Assembly (NCBI GenBank): GCA_947579665.1
Contig: OX388351.1
Coordinates: 58,784,939-58,848,938 of the forward strand
DNA length: 64,000 bases
Source: Sympetrum striolatum
Taxonomy: Eukaryota > Arthropoda > Insecta > Odonata > Libellulidae
Direction of reading: 5' to 3'
In this document: in pieces, positions 33,641-46,310 of the stretch
Numbering within the stretch: the first letter of the stretch is position 1
Layout of the letters: every line of letters starts with the position of its first letter
Notes under the pieces: generated by a model
Databases searched by the model: none
What the model saw: the letters and a program-made list of their open reading frames with translations, nothing else
What the model was told of the DNA's origin: nothing
Translations under genes and position numbers: made by a program

Positions 33641-33863
33641 AAATGAGTGAGAAACGCAGAGATATATAGTGCGGATACTATTCGTCTAGATGCCGTTGTG
33701 AATCAGTCGTCGGTGGCGACGCTCTGTCCGACCTTTCTCTCTCTCCCTCTCTTGTTCCCCTCCTTCCCCCACCCATTTTCCGCACCCCTGCACCTTTCTC
33801 CTACGTCCATCCCCTCCTTTCTCTAAGCCGAACGCAAGTGTTTTTCGAACTTTTAATTGCGAG
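33640..33863 (+). promoter_or_regulatory. Candidate promoter and non-coding first exon
   Basis: TATATA lies at 33663-33668 and an arthropod-type initiator TCAGTC at 33703-33708, with its A at 33705. The 42-bp gap is longer than the usual 30 or so, so one of the two may be spurious. CpG-rich sequence and a long CT/GAGA-type tract follow. The segment ends in a consensus splice donor, GCGAG|GTAAGT, with GT at 33864-33865. The would-be exon of about 160 nt contains no ATG frame of note, as expected for a 5' UTR exon. I see no DPE match at +28. A plausible downstream partner is the exon at 56634-56687. Confidence 0.35.
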
Positions 33864-35206
33864 GTAAGTTGAAAACTTTAGGTATCAAACCACAACCAGT
33901 GAGTTATAGCAAATTATAATCCATTCCATATGTTTTATTTAAGCATTCATGAATGTAGCACGAGTGATATTCAGTGATGCATCAATGTGATATTTGGATA
34001 TTTGGTCGTTCAAATGTAAAAATTCCACTGTGGCTCGATTCCTGACTTTTATTCTTGATTTACAACTTAAATGTAACAATGATTATATTTTAATCTTGAA
34101 CGAAACCGCTATCATATTTTTTCAAAATATTTCTTCATCAATATCTATTTCTTAATTTGTGAAGTAATCGTTTGCCAGCTTCTAATTTCCGTCTTTCAAC
34201 TCGTTTAACATACGACACTATTCTTGCATTTGAGATCTTAGGAGGCGTTAAATGCATTGAAGCAGTCCCACTTGATAGGCTGCTCATTTCATTTTAGAAA
34301 AATAATTGTTTTGCTGTACACTTCTGTAATTGATTTTTCATTTAGAATATCGTCATCGCTTTGTGCTATAGAAGTTCATGATTTGAATATTTTCAAGTTT
34401 GAAAGAACAAACTTTTATCCTGTATCTAGTTCATATTGCTATTTATATACTCCCTCAACGAATTAAAATATTTTCTGAGGATTACGTTAATTTGGAACTT
34501 ATGAAGAATTTCATCCCACAATGGAAAACTCTTGAATCTTTCAATTGAATCATCTTGTAAGAATGTATCAATATATATACAAGAACTTATAAAAACATGG
34601 CACATTATTAAATACTTGCAAATCCTATTTGAAAATTTAGTAAAAACATTTGACTTAAATTGCTATTTTTTCCTGAATCACTTTTTAATGATCAACCTTT
34701 GTTTGACGCGACAAACAAAGTCGCGTGGGTATGACCCAAAAATTCTCTGAATATTTAGTCCCCTATCAACAGTAAATCAATTGACTCAATATCATTAATT
34801 ATAATTTAAATAAACTTATATAGCTTTGTTAAAATATTATCATTTTTCATCAATTAATAATTGAATAAATTGTTTAAATATACACCAAAATTGCAGGCAT
34901 TAATATAATTTTTTTATTAAAAATTGGCGAAGTAGTTTCTAACTCTCGGAACATGTAGAAGAAGGTTTATTATTTTGATATCTATTAGGAAAATTACACA
35001 ATGTTTTAAATGCCATCTTTAGAAAAGTAATAAAAATTTATTTCTCTCCTTTCCAAAGAAGGTCAAAAAGATAATTAGAATTATGCCGTCTTTTTATCAT
35101 GGGTGAATTTTAGCCTTCGAAGGCCATTCTTCAAATTATCTCTCTTTTTTGCATTTTACTTATTAATAAACACAGCGTACAACCATTCCCTATCCAGTAA
35201 AATTCG
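33864..35206. other. Gene-free AT-rich DNA
   Basis: If the exon call at 33640-33863 is right, this begins a long intron. A 9-bp perfect hairpin lies at 34697-34720. Nothing else is supported. Confidence 0.4.
34697..34720. repeat. Perfect 9-bp hairpin (CTTTGTTTG/CAAACAAAG)
   Basis: The loop is ACGCGA. The format (a C/T-rich arm, an ACG-starting loop, a purine-rich arm) resembles the terminal hairpins of the HINE-like elements and the one at 39328. It may mark the end of another element; no body is recognisable. Confidence 0.8.
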
Positions 35207-35262
35207 ATTAGCAGGGATTCGAATCCGGGACCGTGAGGTTAGAGCGTTAACGCGTTAGCACG
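35207..35262 (-). repeat. tRNA-like fragment
   Basis: On the minus strand GTTAACGCTCTAACCTC precedes GGTCCC and the B box-type GGATTCGAATCC. The anticodon arm and acceptor are not intact, so I read it as a tRNA-derived repeat fragment or tRNA pseudogene. Confidence 0.4.
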
Positions 35263-36226
35263 CAAAATTTATTTAGTTTATAATTTATTTGAATTTATTT
35301 TTGTAAATTTGGTAACACGGCCAAAATTATATACTATATTATATTTTCTTGTTTTAAATTAAATAAATTTTCAGATAATAATAAAAAGGTAAAAGTTTTT
35401 ACAAAAAAATATTTGGTTGAAATTTCTTGATAAGTTTTTGTTTTACCGAAGAAAATACACCATCTGGGGTTGTGTTGACCCCACGTGACTAATTAAGGGT
35501 AAATAATAAGTATATTAATAAAATATATAACTAACAATGATTTCCTAAATAATTAAAGTCAGGAGTGATCATCAAATGGTAAAAATGAAATCAATAAGGT
35601 GAATTACGTAATTTTCAGGAAATTCGGTAATGTTACTACTTCAAGGCAATATATGGAGTAAAAGGTTACCTCCATTTCATTTTTCTTTGCCCCTCCCCAC
35701 TCCTGCTCCTTGCAAATGCATAACCCCCCCCCGCATTCTCCGGAAACCACCGAATCCTCGACTCTCCGAAGCGTATCAGGAAAACGCAGTTGGCTGACTC
35801 ACCTGTTTTATTAGTCTCCTTACCAACCGCCGCCAACCCCTCTTGCTCCCACAATGCACTTGGTCACGACCCGCTCGGAATACGTCACCCCTTGCAGATA
35901 GCGGCGAAAAATGTAATTGCTCTCTTTTTTACCCCTTGATACACTTCATTCTTCTTTCTGATTTCTTATGCTATGGAGGATATGCTTGAGGTGTGCCTGA
36001 AGTTCTTTACACATTCAAAAAATTATTAGATTCATGGATCCTTGTGGAGGGCTTTAATATAAATGTCTATGTAGTTTTGTATTCAAAAGCAATCTATCTA
36101 AGTGGTATTTTTCAACTCGTATTTTAGGTTGAATCATTTGTTATATTTTTGGGATCTAATTTTTCTCACACTTGGAATAACCTCCAGATTCCTTCCTTTG
36201 TTGATGGTCAGCCTATATTAAAATGA
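35263..36226. other. Gene-free DNA
   Basis: It is AT-rich, with a GC-richer C-rich patch at 35640-35920. The stretch 35472-35506 (TTGACCCCACG, GACTAATTAAGG) is an inverted match to 1674-1712, which indicates a dispersed repeat. No gene is supported. Confidence 0.4.
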
Positions 36227-36570
36227 GTAATAATAATAATGATAATAATAAATGGACTTTATTCGGGCGAGATTGAGACTAGAAAGTCTCTTCTTACACC
36301 TAACCCATCGTCTAATGCGAAACAGAAAGAAAGAGATAGTTTGCAAAAGTACACGAAGAAAACTAATATATGGATTTTTAAAAACCTGAGCTGAGGGCTC
36401 AGGAAAAAAATTACACTGCAGTTAAACACTCACTAGAAGGGGAGTGTGAAAAACCTGCGAAACCTACAGTAGAAAATTAAATTTTTGATGAAGGAGAAAG
36501 AAAAGGGTTATGATAGACAGGCAGTGAAAATATAACAATTGTACAAAAAGAAAGGGGAAAAAACATAACT
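36227..36570 (-). mobile_element. LINE 3' end, family A copy 1
   Basis: Read on the minus strand, a 3' UTR contains GCAGGTTTTTCACACTCCCC. It then has GTGTAAGA, a hairpin GAGACT-TTCT-AGTCTC (36290-36275), CTCGCCC, an AATAAA signal and a (TTA)n tail (36250-36227). About 300 bp align with 47821-48170 and 51150-51355. The coding part is absent, as is usual for 5'-truncated LINE copies. The upstream limit is uncertain. Confidence 0.7.
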
Positions 36571-37379
36571 GCATTACAAACAATCAGATAAAATAAATCA
36601 ACTTCACTAAACTGACATTAATTATAGATGAATTAAAATAAACGTTTAACAATGGGAGATAAATCTCAAAGAAATAAAGAAAATGAAATTACATTAAGAA
36701 AAACATACAAATGAAACATTAAAAGGTCAAGTACACTGAAAATAATCAAAAACATAGTTTATAGGAAAGTGTTTAAAGACAAAAAGAGAAAATAAACAAA
36801 AAATATAATGAACTAAATAAAAAAATAAAAATATTCGCGAAAATCGAAAAGATTAAAACATCTGCGGCTTAATGAGTTTCAATCTTGCACAGGGATCTGG
36901 GTTCATTTTTACCAATCTTACCAAAATAACAGTTCGAGTCAGTTCAACAGTTTCTGCTAGTGCCAAACTGGTTAGTTCAGATGTATTCATTTATTTGCAA
37001 TAAAAATTAATGTTATTGTAAAATTGTATAACAAAAGTTAGAAAAATAATAATAAAAATACAACAGAAAAGGTAAGTAATAAAATAATGATGCAGACACT
37101 AATGCTTTACTAATATTACATGTAATTTGTTATTATGAGTAATGATTTTCAATTAAATTGCAACATGTAATCACTTATCTTGGGTAAGAACTATTTTACT
37201 GTGACTTTCGATAAGTGCATTGAATTGGTCAGGTTGTTTTTCAAGTATTGGGAACAATTTTCACACCAATTTTCGCTCTCATATCGAAGTTGACGAAATG
37301 GAATACTAATTCGCAATTTTTCCGTGATAAATATTCATATGAGTATGGTCCTAGGTTCGCTACGTTTCGGATACCTTAA
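36571..37379. other. Gene-free AT-rich DNA
   Basis: The plus strand is A-rich up to about 37100, possibly a further upstream part of the LINE copy at 36227. I see no open frames or structures. Confidence 0.4.
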
Positions 37380-38345
37380 ATAGCAGTGACCGAGGCAGCC
37401 GTGTATGATTCATCCGCATTACGCAGGTTGGTGCTCAGAAATAAGAATTATGAGTAAGAAAGCAGGTATATCTCATCGGATGACGTGAGGAAAGCCGGTG
37501 ACAGACTCCCACTCAAATCGAATTAATTTTAAACATGATCTTGCTCAGGGAGTGACAAGTGCCTGATGTTCTCTTCCAACCGATGTCTCCTCCTATGGAG
37601 TCCTCTTCTCCACTTTCTATCTCTCCATTCCTCCCGACGCCATCGATTCGCAGCGGAGGACGCGTAAGAATTTAAAGTAGTGTACACACGCATTCATACA
37701 ATTCAGAGGCGGAAATGAGAATAGTCTGGGGAATCAGTTTCAGATGGCGCTGTTAGAGAGAGAGAGACTGGGGAACAATGGTATCTCTCAAACGTCTTTA
37801 AAGAAGGCCTTCGTTCCATCAAACTGACACCCTCCTCCACCTTTGCAACGCCCTCTCACGGATAAACTCCCTTGATCTCCCGCGACTACTTCTACTCCTC
37901 AGGCTTTATCAAAGCCCTCAACCCATAGCGCCATTCCACATGGTGCTCCTCCTACCTAACATCAAACTCCATCTGCATTTTCACCACCTCCTTACCCCAG
38001 CACGTTTCCAGCGACCCCGGCGCTCTTCATCTCAACTATTACATCCTTATCTCCTCTCCCGTTCGCCTCCGAATGCATCTTTCTCTACGTGTCGTTCTAC
38101 GCCTAAGAACCCTATCTCTCCCGTATGCATTTTTTCCTCCATTAATCTTCCTGCTCTTCATCTGTTACTCTTTTCATTCCTCATTGGCGCCCTCTTTCAA
38201 TCCGCGACTTGCTTATCTTCGGAAGGGTCACTCGTATCGCCGTCTTCATCGCTTGATTCATGGGAATTCTGTCTCTGGCGGGATTGATGGCGGCATTTTC
38301 TGCCGAGAAACACTCGAAATGCGTGAATATATGTTTCTGTATTAG
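37380..38345. other. GC-richer and C/T-rich island
   Basis: The plus strand is pyrimidine-rich from about 37820. Frames of 115 and 90 residues (37940-38287 and 38073-38345) overlap in different phases and are Ser/Pro/Leu-rich, as expected from CT bias. A short GAGAGAGAGAGA run lies near 37755. No gene is supported. Confidence 0.35.
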
Positions 38346-38499
38346 TCATTTCTTGAGGGAATTTTCTGTTAATCACTTCAGACTAATGTAGATGTTATCA
38401 TCAGGGTACTATTGAGTCAATTAGATGTACATTAAATTATTTATTTGATTATTTGATACTTTCGTGAATGCAGTTAACGATAATGCAGCGTAGAAAAGT

Positions 38500-38935
38500 T
38501 TGGGATGAAAATTATCTTAATTAAAACTAAAGTAATGACGCTTATAAAGGGAAAGAAAGTTAAGTTAGCGATTAGGATAGTTAAAGAAAGACTACTGCAG
38601 GTGGATAATTTTTACCACTTGGGATGGAAGAAGCGAAGATAAAATTTGAAAAAGAATAACTTCGGCTATAAATGAAGCATGAAGCACAGGAAATTGGTGA
38701 ATAATAGTCTTGATAAAGAAATCAGGAAACAATTGGTAAAATCCGTCAAATGGAGTGTTTTGCTGTGTGGGTGTAAAAAGTGGGCCTTAAAAAAGAAGGT
38801 CAAACATTTAGAGGCCTTTGAGATGTGGTTTTGTCGTAGAATGGAAAATGAAAGTTGGGTGGACAGGAGAACAAACATGGAGGGGCTGAAGATGGTCGAG
38901 GAGGAGAGGGATTTGACTGCATGGAATGCATTTCC
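38500..38935 (+). pseudogene. Decayed LINE reverse transcriptase C-terminal part
   Basis: One frame from about 38500 reads KTKVM, then LLQVDNFYHLG (the usual LeQV..F.YLG). After in-frame stops (TAA, TGA near 38638-38673) it reads RKQLVKSVKWSVLLCG, WALKKK, LEAFEMWFCRRMENESW and RRTNMEGL. These are hallmark stretches after the palm of a very common arthropod LINE reverse transcriptase (WSVALYG.E.W, EAFEMW..RRM). Most of the ORF, including the catalytic box, is absent. Homology fades near 38935. The clade (RTE- or CR1-type) is not assigned. Confidence 0.8.
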
Positions 38936-39887
38936 TCAAGTATTTCAATGTCACAGCAAAATGTCATTTGGTACAGTTACTTCTCTCTCCACTTTGATAT
39001 GCTTTATCATTAGATAGAATTTCACTATCACAGAAACAAAAAATCTTAAACCACTTCTTTAAAGGTGTTTAGTTGAACATGAAGTTGAAATACTCGAAAC
39101 AAGGGCGCCGTTAAATCTTTCTAAATATGTCGGTGGTATCGAAATTTTTGTTCTCTTCTTAGATTTTCGAAACGTTTCCGAAAGATAGCTGAGAATATCT
39201 CGCCCCAGAAAGTTTCTATCACATCAGCTGACTCATAAACGTCGTCATTCTCTCTGTACACGCGATTTAGCTAATTCAGAAAAGGAAGTCAGTTCATTTT
39301 TACTCCTTTCCTTTATTTCCATTTTTAGTTCCTTTACTCCATACGAGGATGGAGTAAAGGAACCCGATTTTTCACAAAGTCACAACTTATTTCTCACTGA
39401 TAATTTTTGGATTAAGTGAACTGTGATTATTTAGTGTGAGCTGCAATCCCAAATCCAAAGGTTTCAATCAGGATAAATTAAATTTGTTAAACATTGGTTT
39501 CAATAAGGTTTAGTAATACACGTTAAACAAACCATTCGAACATAGACCGGTGAGAGAATTTCTGAAATTTGAATACGTGAACTTGCAATTGATTGTGACC
39601 ACCGCATCACATAAGATTCCTTGCGCTTGTTTTGTCGATGAACTTCATTTTTCTGCAGCCAAGTTGGTCAATCCGATTTATTATAATATGGGAATAATCC
39701 TTTCCGTACGTCTCCTGTGACTTCGAGGAAATAAATTAATTTAAAATGGTCCAAAGAAGACAATGGAGAGTAGTATAGGCTTATCGAATATGAGTGATCG
39801 ATGCATTTAGTTATATATTAAAAATATCAACATTTGTTTTCGGAATAATAATAATAAATTTTCTCTGATTATCGTTTTGCGTTAGAA
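38936..39887. other. Gene-free AT-rich DNA
   Basis: The only structure is the perfect hairpin at 39328-39363. Confidence 0.4.
39328..39363. repeat. Perfect 15-bp hairpin, possible element end
   Basis: GTTCCTTTACTCCAT and its exact reverse complement are separated by ACGAGG. It is preceded by ATTTTTA and followed by CCGATTTTT, an arrangement close to the left ends of the HINE-like copies (T-run, ACTTTCTCCAT arm, ACGAA loop). The following sequence does not match those copies, so it may be the end of a related family. Confidence 0.85.
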
Positions 39888-40985
39888 AATTCTATCCAGT
39901 TTCCATCCCGTTTCTATACGGTATCCGTCCGTTTCCTATCCGGCTTCGGTCCGGTTCATATCCAGTTTCTGTCCAGTTTGTATATTTAGTTTGTATCCGG
40001 TTCCTTTTCGTTTATATTCAGTTAATGTCCGGTTCTTATCGGGACACTATCAGTTTTGGTCTTTTCAGAATTGAATTTTGCAAAAATATTTTCCAAAATT
40101 TTGATTAAATTTGATCTAAAATTACTATTTTTCGAAATATTTCGAAACTTCTGAATATTTCTCCTATAACTTAAAAAATCAGATAATTCTACAAGAATTA
40201 GAAGGTATATTTCTTTTTTTAATAAAACAAAAATTTACGATATTTTTTCAGTTTTAGAAAAATATATATTTCAATTATCTCCTTTATCATCAAGAATAGC
40301 ACAAAGTCTAAAAGAATAATAAAAGGTTACAGGTTAAATTTGGATAAAATTTAAGATTTCTCCTCATTCTCTACACCCACTCACGAAATTTGTCACAAAT
40401 ATAACCAAAATAATGATTTTTCATATAAGTTGTGAAAATGAATTGTGGAACTTGGTAAAATAATTTTTTCAAAGTTTTCATATGGTTTCCATCCGTCATC
40501 CGTCCGGTTTTTTATCCGGTTCCTATCCGGCTCGTCCGGTTCGTACCCGATTTATATCCAATACCTACTAGGTATGTCTCTAGTTCCTTTCCGGTTTCTG
40601 AGTGGTTCCTATCGGGATGCTATCTATATTTTACCTTTCAAAAAGTATTTTCGAATTATCTATTTATAGGAGTCAAAATATAATAGAATAATGAAAAATT
40701 TCAGACGTACTTAGGATAAAATCTAGAATTTTTCCTATATTCACGAAATTTTGTTCAATTATAAACAAAAGACTTATATTTTGAAAGAATTGTAATGTAA
40801 ATGGTTATGTTTGTTTACAGATATTCTATCAGGTTTCCATTCGGCATCTGTTTTGTTCCTGTCCGGTTTCTTTAAGGTTCCTATCTGATATTATATCAGA
40901 TCCACTCCGGATTCTACGGTACCGTACCGTGCTGTAGACGGCTTCTTTCCGGTTCCTATTGTGCAACATCTAGTTTTCGAGATTA
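39888..40985 (+). repeat. Nested minisatellite: CCGGTT-type ~11-bp units in three blocks
   Basis: Degenerate 10-12-bp units around TATCCGGTTTC or TGTCCGGTTCC fill three blocks (about 39890-40055, 40485-40625 and 40825-40985). The AT-rich spacers between blocks are themselves related (shared GGATAAAAT.TA.AATTT and CACGAAATTT words). There are thus two levels of repetition, short units inside a longer repeat of several hundred bases. The short frame at 40445-40669 is a by-product. Confidence 0.7.
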
Positions 40986-42540
40986 TTTGGAACGTACAAA
41001 CATATTTAAACACATAAATCCATTTTATAGATATATAAGATTACCCGAAAGTCAGTGCTGACTTTAGATTAATATGCAAGTACCATCAAATTGAATAGAG
41101 AGTAACAAAGAGATATTTTAAGCTTTTTCTCTCTTGTAAAATTTTAATTTATTTAAATGCATCGTTTACTAATGCATTGAAAATTCAAGACCTTACGCCT
41201 CTTTCCTTCCTAAAAAGGACCTCTCTTAAACGACCAGAAGTCCTTCCAATGTTAGTCATCAAGCCACGCGAAGTCCTTGAACATTAAAGCTTTATATACG
41301 GTGTGTGGAGGCCTTTAAGCAGCCCACGTCGGCGTCACATTCAGCTTAATCTTATGTCACTTGTCAACCCGTTCTCCCTTTCATCCCAGCCGATGAATCA
41401 TCAAACAGTCGACAGGCCATGAAACCTTTGGACGCAGTTTCCTATCGAGTTAATTATGCTAAAATTGGGAAGGAGAAGTTGAGCTATGAATAGAACAGGA
41501 ACCCTATCGATATTTTAAGTGATTATTGGTAATATAACACGTTATACAAGCTACAATTTCGTCTACTTGTAGCTGAGTTATATTTGTATTTATGCTCTTT
41601 TCTTTGTCTGATATGATATTTTCAAGTGAACAGATGTACTAACTGTACAATGAATAACAGATTCAAATGCAGAAATAGGGATTTTAGTCGCTATTCTTAT
41701 ATTCCTCTACTATAATGCATTAAAGAAAGTTTGAAGTTTAGATACAGTTAGCTCAATCAGGTAGTGGGCTCGGGTCTTTCAGAGTTAAAATTTCTTCCAT
41801 TCACTATTATCGAGGAATATAACAAAATATATCTCACGTTGTAAAATAGTGATCATCAATTGATGTTTACCTGTTAATATAACACACTGTTGCATCTGCA
41901 TGAATTAAGTAAAGGATGAATCCCAGGAAACGTCATATAAATTGCTGGTTTCCTTCAATTCAACCTATGATGATAAAACGATTTGAATGATAGACGAAAA
42001 ATTGAATACTCCAATATTTTCGTTACTATTTTGTTTTATTTTCTCTTGAATGAAATTATCATTCAAGTTTCATTTATATGTTCAGTTTCATCGATCTTTT
42101 ATGTATTTTCTAACTTTTTATGTTGATATTTCTCTTTATTTATAAGTTTTTCTCTAATTACTGTGATATATCGTTATTATTATATCGTTCATTCTTTCTT
42201 AGTTCTCTTTCTTGCACCATATTTATTTTAGTTTCTTTGCAATAACAAATATGGACGAGCATCTGGTCCATTTGACAAAAATCAGCGAATGCTATGTCAC
42301 CCTGATTTTCCATAATTAATTCAAATTTTATCCTTCCAAATAGATAAATATAGAATGTGTCCCATCTAATAGTTTCTTGTACATTTGAGTTAGACTTGTC
42401 ATCTTTCTATTTTTCAATTTGTAACTTTATTATAACATTGTTTCTTCTGCCGCTCACAAAAAGCAAATCCGCATTCGCTCAAATAGTTACCCAGATCTAC
42501 AAATTAGGAAAAAAATTTCAGGAAGATTAATAACAAAGAA
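40986..42540. other. Gene-free DNA
   Basis: A GC-richer patch lies at 41180-41420 (containing GGAGGCC and CACGTCGGCGTCAC). The remainder is AT-rich with nothing recognisable. Confidence 0.4.
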
Positions 42541-43440
42541 TGGTGGAGATAGAAAGCCTCTTCCTTTTACATCGAGCCCATCATGTAAAGGGACGTATTA
42601 TTAGCCTGGCGATTAATAAAATTCCCGCTCGCAAATTAAAAAAAGCCGCCTCAAAAGTCACTCCCCGAGAGGCTAATTTCGCCTCCGAGGAATGGAATGG
42701 GAAAAATTAATATATGGCACTTTAACGGGGCGGATTTGGGAGTTTCTGAAGAGGGTGTAAGGGACCGCGTGAGGAGTGGATTCCACGGTGGGGAATGAGG
42801 GAGAAGAGATGAACCCGTTCGTGTAATCGAGGCGGCAAGCCCATGTATTCCCGGGCTCATCTCTGCTCCCTTAAGAAGAAGTACTCTCTCTAAAATCTCT
42901 CCGTATCGCTCCCTAAAAACTCCCTCCTCCGCATCTCATCTCCGAGAATCTCCGCAGTGGAAAAATATCCTCTTCATTCCACGCCTTGCTTGATTGGAGC
43001 CAATCTGGGCCAGAGAGATTGCCCTACCTCTTCCCTGTTTCTCTTTCGCTCCCTAGCGAAGCGGGTGACTTCTCAGATAGCCTTGTTTACTGCCTTCCGG
43101 AAAAGAACTGATGGGCCAAGTTTTTATTTTAATGCGGTCTATCTCTCTCTTCGATGGATTGGTGTCGCCCTCTGGAAATGCCTTCCAAGGGAAAAGATTT
43201 TCTCCAAGTTCGGAGAAGTATTCGTTTATCTAACCAAGTCCGGATGGATTCGATTTTTCGAAAGTTTTTGCACCTTAAGGTCAGTGGAGATTAGGTTTGT
43301 TTATCCTTCAGAGATCTCCCGATTTTGTTTTGATTTGAGACGAGGTATAGACGTGCGCTTTTGGAACGGTAGATTTTTGTCACGAGTTTCCATTTGGTTT
43401 GAGGTGAGGCTGTTTACTGCTTAAAAATTGGATAGAAAGC
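42541..43440. other. GC-richer island with a 155-residue frame
   Basis: The part 42560-42860 has conserved-element-like words (CGATTAATAAAATTC, GGCTAATTTCGCC). A 155-residue plus frame (42957-43424) starts with ATG but shows no domain, signal or splice borders; it is Phe/Arg/Ser-rich. I cannot exclude an exon but favour chance in stop-poor DNA. Confidence 0.25.
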
Positions 43441-43668
43441 TAGCAAGTCGGTAAAATGCGCCTGTACGTGCTGCATCCAATGTTAGTTTCTTCATTGAAT
43501 CTATTCTTTAGGAGCTAAATCGACGCTAATGCATGAAATACGTTTCGAAAACTTACCTTTATTGTGAGTGTTAATGGATGTACAAAAATAACAATTTCTG
43601 AGAATTAAATATTAGTTTATTGCACTTAATGAATTTAATCAATTGTTTATAGTTATATAAATATAAAG
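43441..43668. other. Short AT-rich spacer
   Basis: I see nothing in it. Confidence 0.4.
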
Positions 43669-43728
43669 GAACCCGGGACCACTATCACTTAAGGCAAACG
43701 CGCTGTCCACATGACTACCGGGAACCCA
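43669..43728 (-). repeat. tRNA-derived SINE fragment (5' head)
   Basis: The minus strand reads GGTAGTCATGTGGACAGCGC, GTTTGCCTTAAGTGATAG and GGTCCCGGGTTC, matching the head at 30564-30639. It breaks off in the B box, so the 3' half and body are lost. Confidence 0.6.
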
Positions 43729-46310
43729 CGGATAATTATTTAAGGACATGCTGTCTGAAACGAAAGGCACCTTTCCTTTGGATCTTTATACTTTTCTTCT
43801 TTTCCTTTGTTAGTAATTTCATGATAAGTTTAAATATTCCATGAATTAAAATCTAATTTATTCTAGGAAATTAGCTATCTGTGAAAAAATCATCCAAAGT
43901 TTACTCGAATAAAAAAGTGGGATGAATTTAATTAAGTTTTTAAAATTTGATCTATTTATAAAGGCAAATTTACAAATTCTGCAGAATTTACTGAAAATTC
44001 TCTACGAAATAGTTCAAAATAATTTTCTAATAAATGAATTTAATCATGATCTAATCATCTTGAATTTTCAAAAATTTCTTCGTAATCTAGTTTCAAAATC
44101 TAATTTATTTCAATTATTTTACTTTATTAAAAGTAATTCGTAATGTAAGATTAATATTCAATCCTTTTCATTCGCATCGGAGGCTAGTCTATTGGTTCGG
44201 CAAGGAATTTCATATAATTATTCCTTGAATATATTTAACATATTTTCTCCGTAACATTTTTCATTCAAAATGAGATTTGAAACCCTCTGAATGTTTCGAT
44301 AAACGAAATTGTTCAATTAATAGGTTTAATTAATCTTAAATTGTTTACAGGACTCACTCGTCACACACTCACGTCAGACACACTCACTCACACTCACAGA
44401 AGGTCATAAAAACCATGTACAAAGATTTAAATAGTATCTGCGCAACATTTTTCATTTCAAATAATATTGGGAAGCCATAGAATATTCCGATAATAGATAA
44501 ACAAAATTAATTAACCATGAGAGAATAAATTGAAAATTCCTTACTCACGCTGGTCATGGCACATTTCTTCAAATTGAGCCCAGACATTTCCTTTCATCCT
44601 ATTCCGTCTACTAATACGAATCTCTCCTCGTTCCCTTCATCTCACCCATTCCCCTCCGCAGCTCGTTTTCATCCCTTTATCCTTAGTTAGCTTCTTATCT
44701 CTGTCCTCCCATTCTTAATATCCTTTCTGGCTCTTATTTTCAGAGCCCGTCATAAACTCATAGCGGATGTATAAAACACCTCCCAAATAAAGAAACCCTC
44801 TCCTCCAGCATTCCCCTTGTTCTTAAAATCTTCCCTCGCGGGGTTTTCCCTCCTCTTTCAGTTATGTTCCCGTATTTCTTATTTCCCCGTGTGATATAAG
44901 CGCGGTCTTTCGCCAGGCAACTATTCTTCCCCTTGTCCCATGGAAATATCTCAGCTCTTCTTCTCTCAGCTCTGCCTGACACCTCTTTCCCCCCCTATCG
45001 CTTCGGAAAACACCTCGCTATTACTCTCGTCCTCCTACACATTGGGACACACCTCCGTCTCTTTTTCACCCGACGTTTCTTATCTGCCGCCACTCCCCTA
45101 TACATCGTTCGTCTCTCCTTTTATTTGTCCCCCCCTCTGCTTTCTATCCCTCTTTCCTTTCCGTTTGATTTCCACTTTTGTTTGCCCTTTTATCATCTCT
45201 GTTCATTTTTTTTCTTTCCAAGCGTGCCTCGTCGTTTGTTGCACGTCTTTTCCGTGGCTACACGAACGAAGGATTAAGTATTCTCATCGTCAAGAAGGGT
45301 ATTTTGTATTCTTACCGTGATGTCATGTTTTCAAGTAAATTTTTATCTTCTTTAAATCACAAGAATGTATACGAACGTAACCTCAGAGTTTTTATAGACC
45401 AAATTTTCTGTTGAAGAGATATATTTCGGAGTTTCTCTTATTCATGGTGAACAAATTGAACGAAATTTTCAGGTTTCTACAAAGAAAAACTTTTTTGTTC
45501 AACATGAATAATAAAATACGGTTCCACGAAGTGAAGGCAGAAACAATCTATGAATTTTCTCTTATTTGAAGTTCTATATTCACTAAAATGCGTATGTCTA
45601 TGCATAAATTTGGCTCCACATTAAAATTTAACAGATTCCACATGCCCACTTTCACGCTTTTCGATAAAATTTTAGCACACATATAGGTAATTATATTCGT
45701 TCTACTACGATATTATTCTACTTTCCGAGATATATTTTGAGATGCTGTGTTACTCAATCTGTACCTCTTTCTGGTTATATATTTTTTAAAACCAAAATCC
45801 TAAAACTGTGCTTAATTCAGTATACATCTAGTATCAGAAGTTCATCCCGCACCATCTCTTTAATTATTCTCATCAGGAAAAATTTCGCGTATTTTCAAAT
45901 CAATTGTAACTAAATTTGTAAATGTAAGGATTTACTGATAGAGCGTTACACATACATCATATAATAATTATTTAATAACAGTTATAAATTATTCTGATAT
46001 ACCTGATTGCTATTTTTCTCTCGAGTTACAATGTTTGCTTAGTTGCATAACCAATTGATTACGTAGTTAAAATAACGGAGACGTACCAAAAGCAAGATAG
46101 AATAATTTTTTCGAATTGTCAGAGTAATGACGATACTGAATGAATTTTAACAAGACAGCAGCTAATCGATAAAAATTTTTTAGTTTTTGTTAGTATGGTT
46201 GGGTTAGGTGTAGTAGTTGTTTTTATTCCGCTATCATAAATTTTATTTTGATTTAGTTGAAAAATTCTTGCATTACGAAATTTCACACCAATGTAAGGCA
46301 TTCAGCCCAA
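43729..46310. other. Gene-free DNA, AT-rich then C/T-rich
   Basis: 43729-44540 and 45260-46310 are AT-rich. A short CACTCA-type repeat lies at 44346-44400. 44540-45260 is pyrimidine-rich on the plus strand, giving overlapping low-complexity frames (for example 44933-45277 and 44940-45320) that I do not accept as genes. Confidence 0.4.

Noticed and set aside
33703..33740. Downstream promoter element behind the initiator-like TCAGTC
   Set aside because: The bases at +28 to +32 do not match the DPE consensus.
42957..43424. 155-residue plus frame starting with ATG
   Set aside because: No recognisable domain or splice context; composition looks like chance openness.
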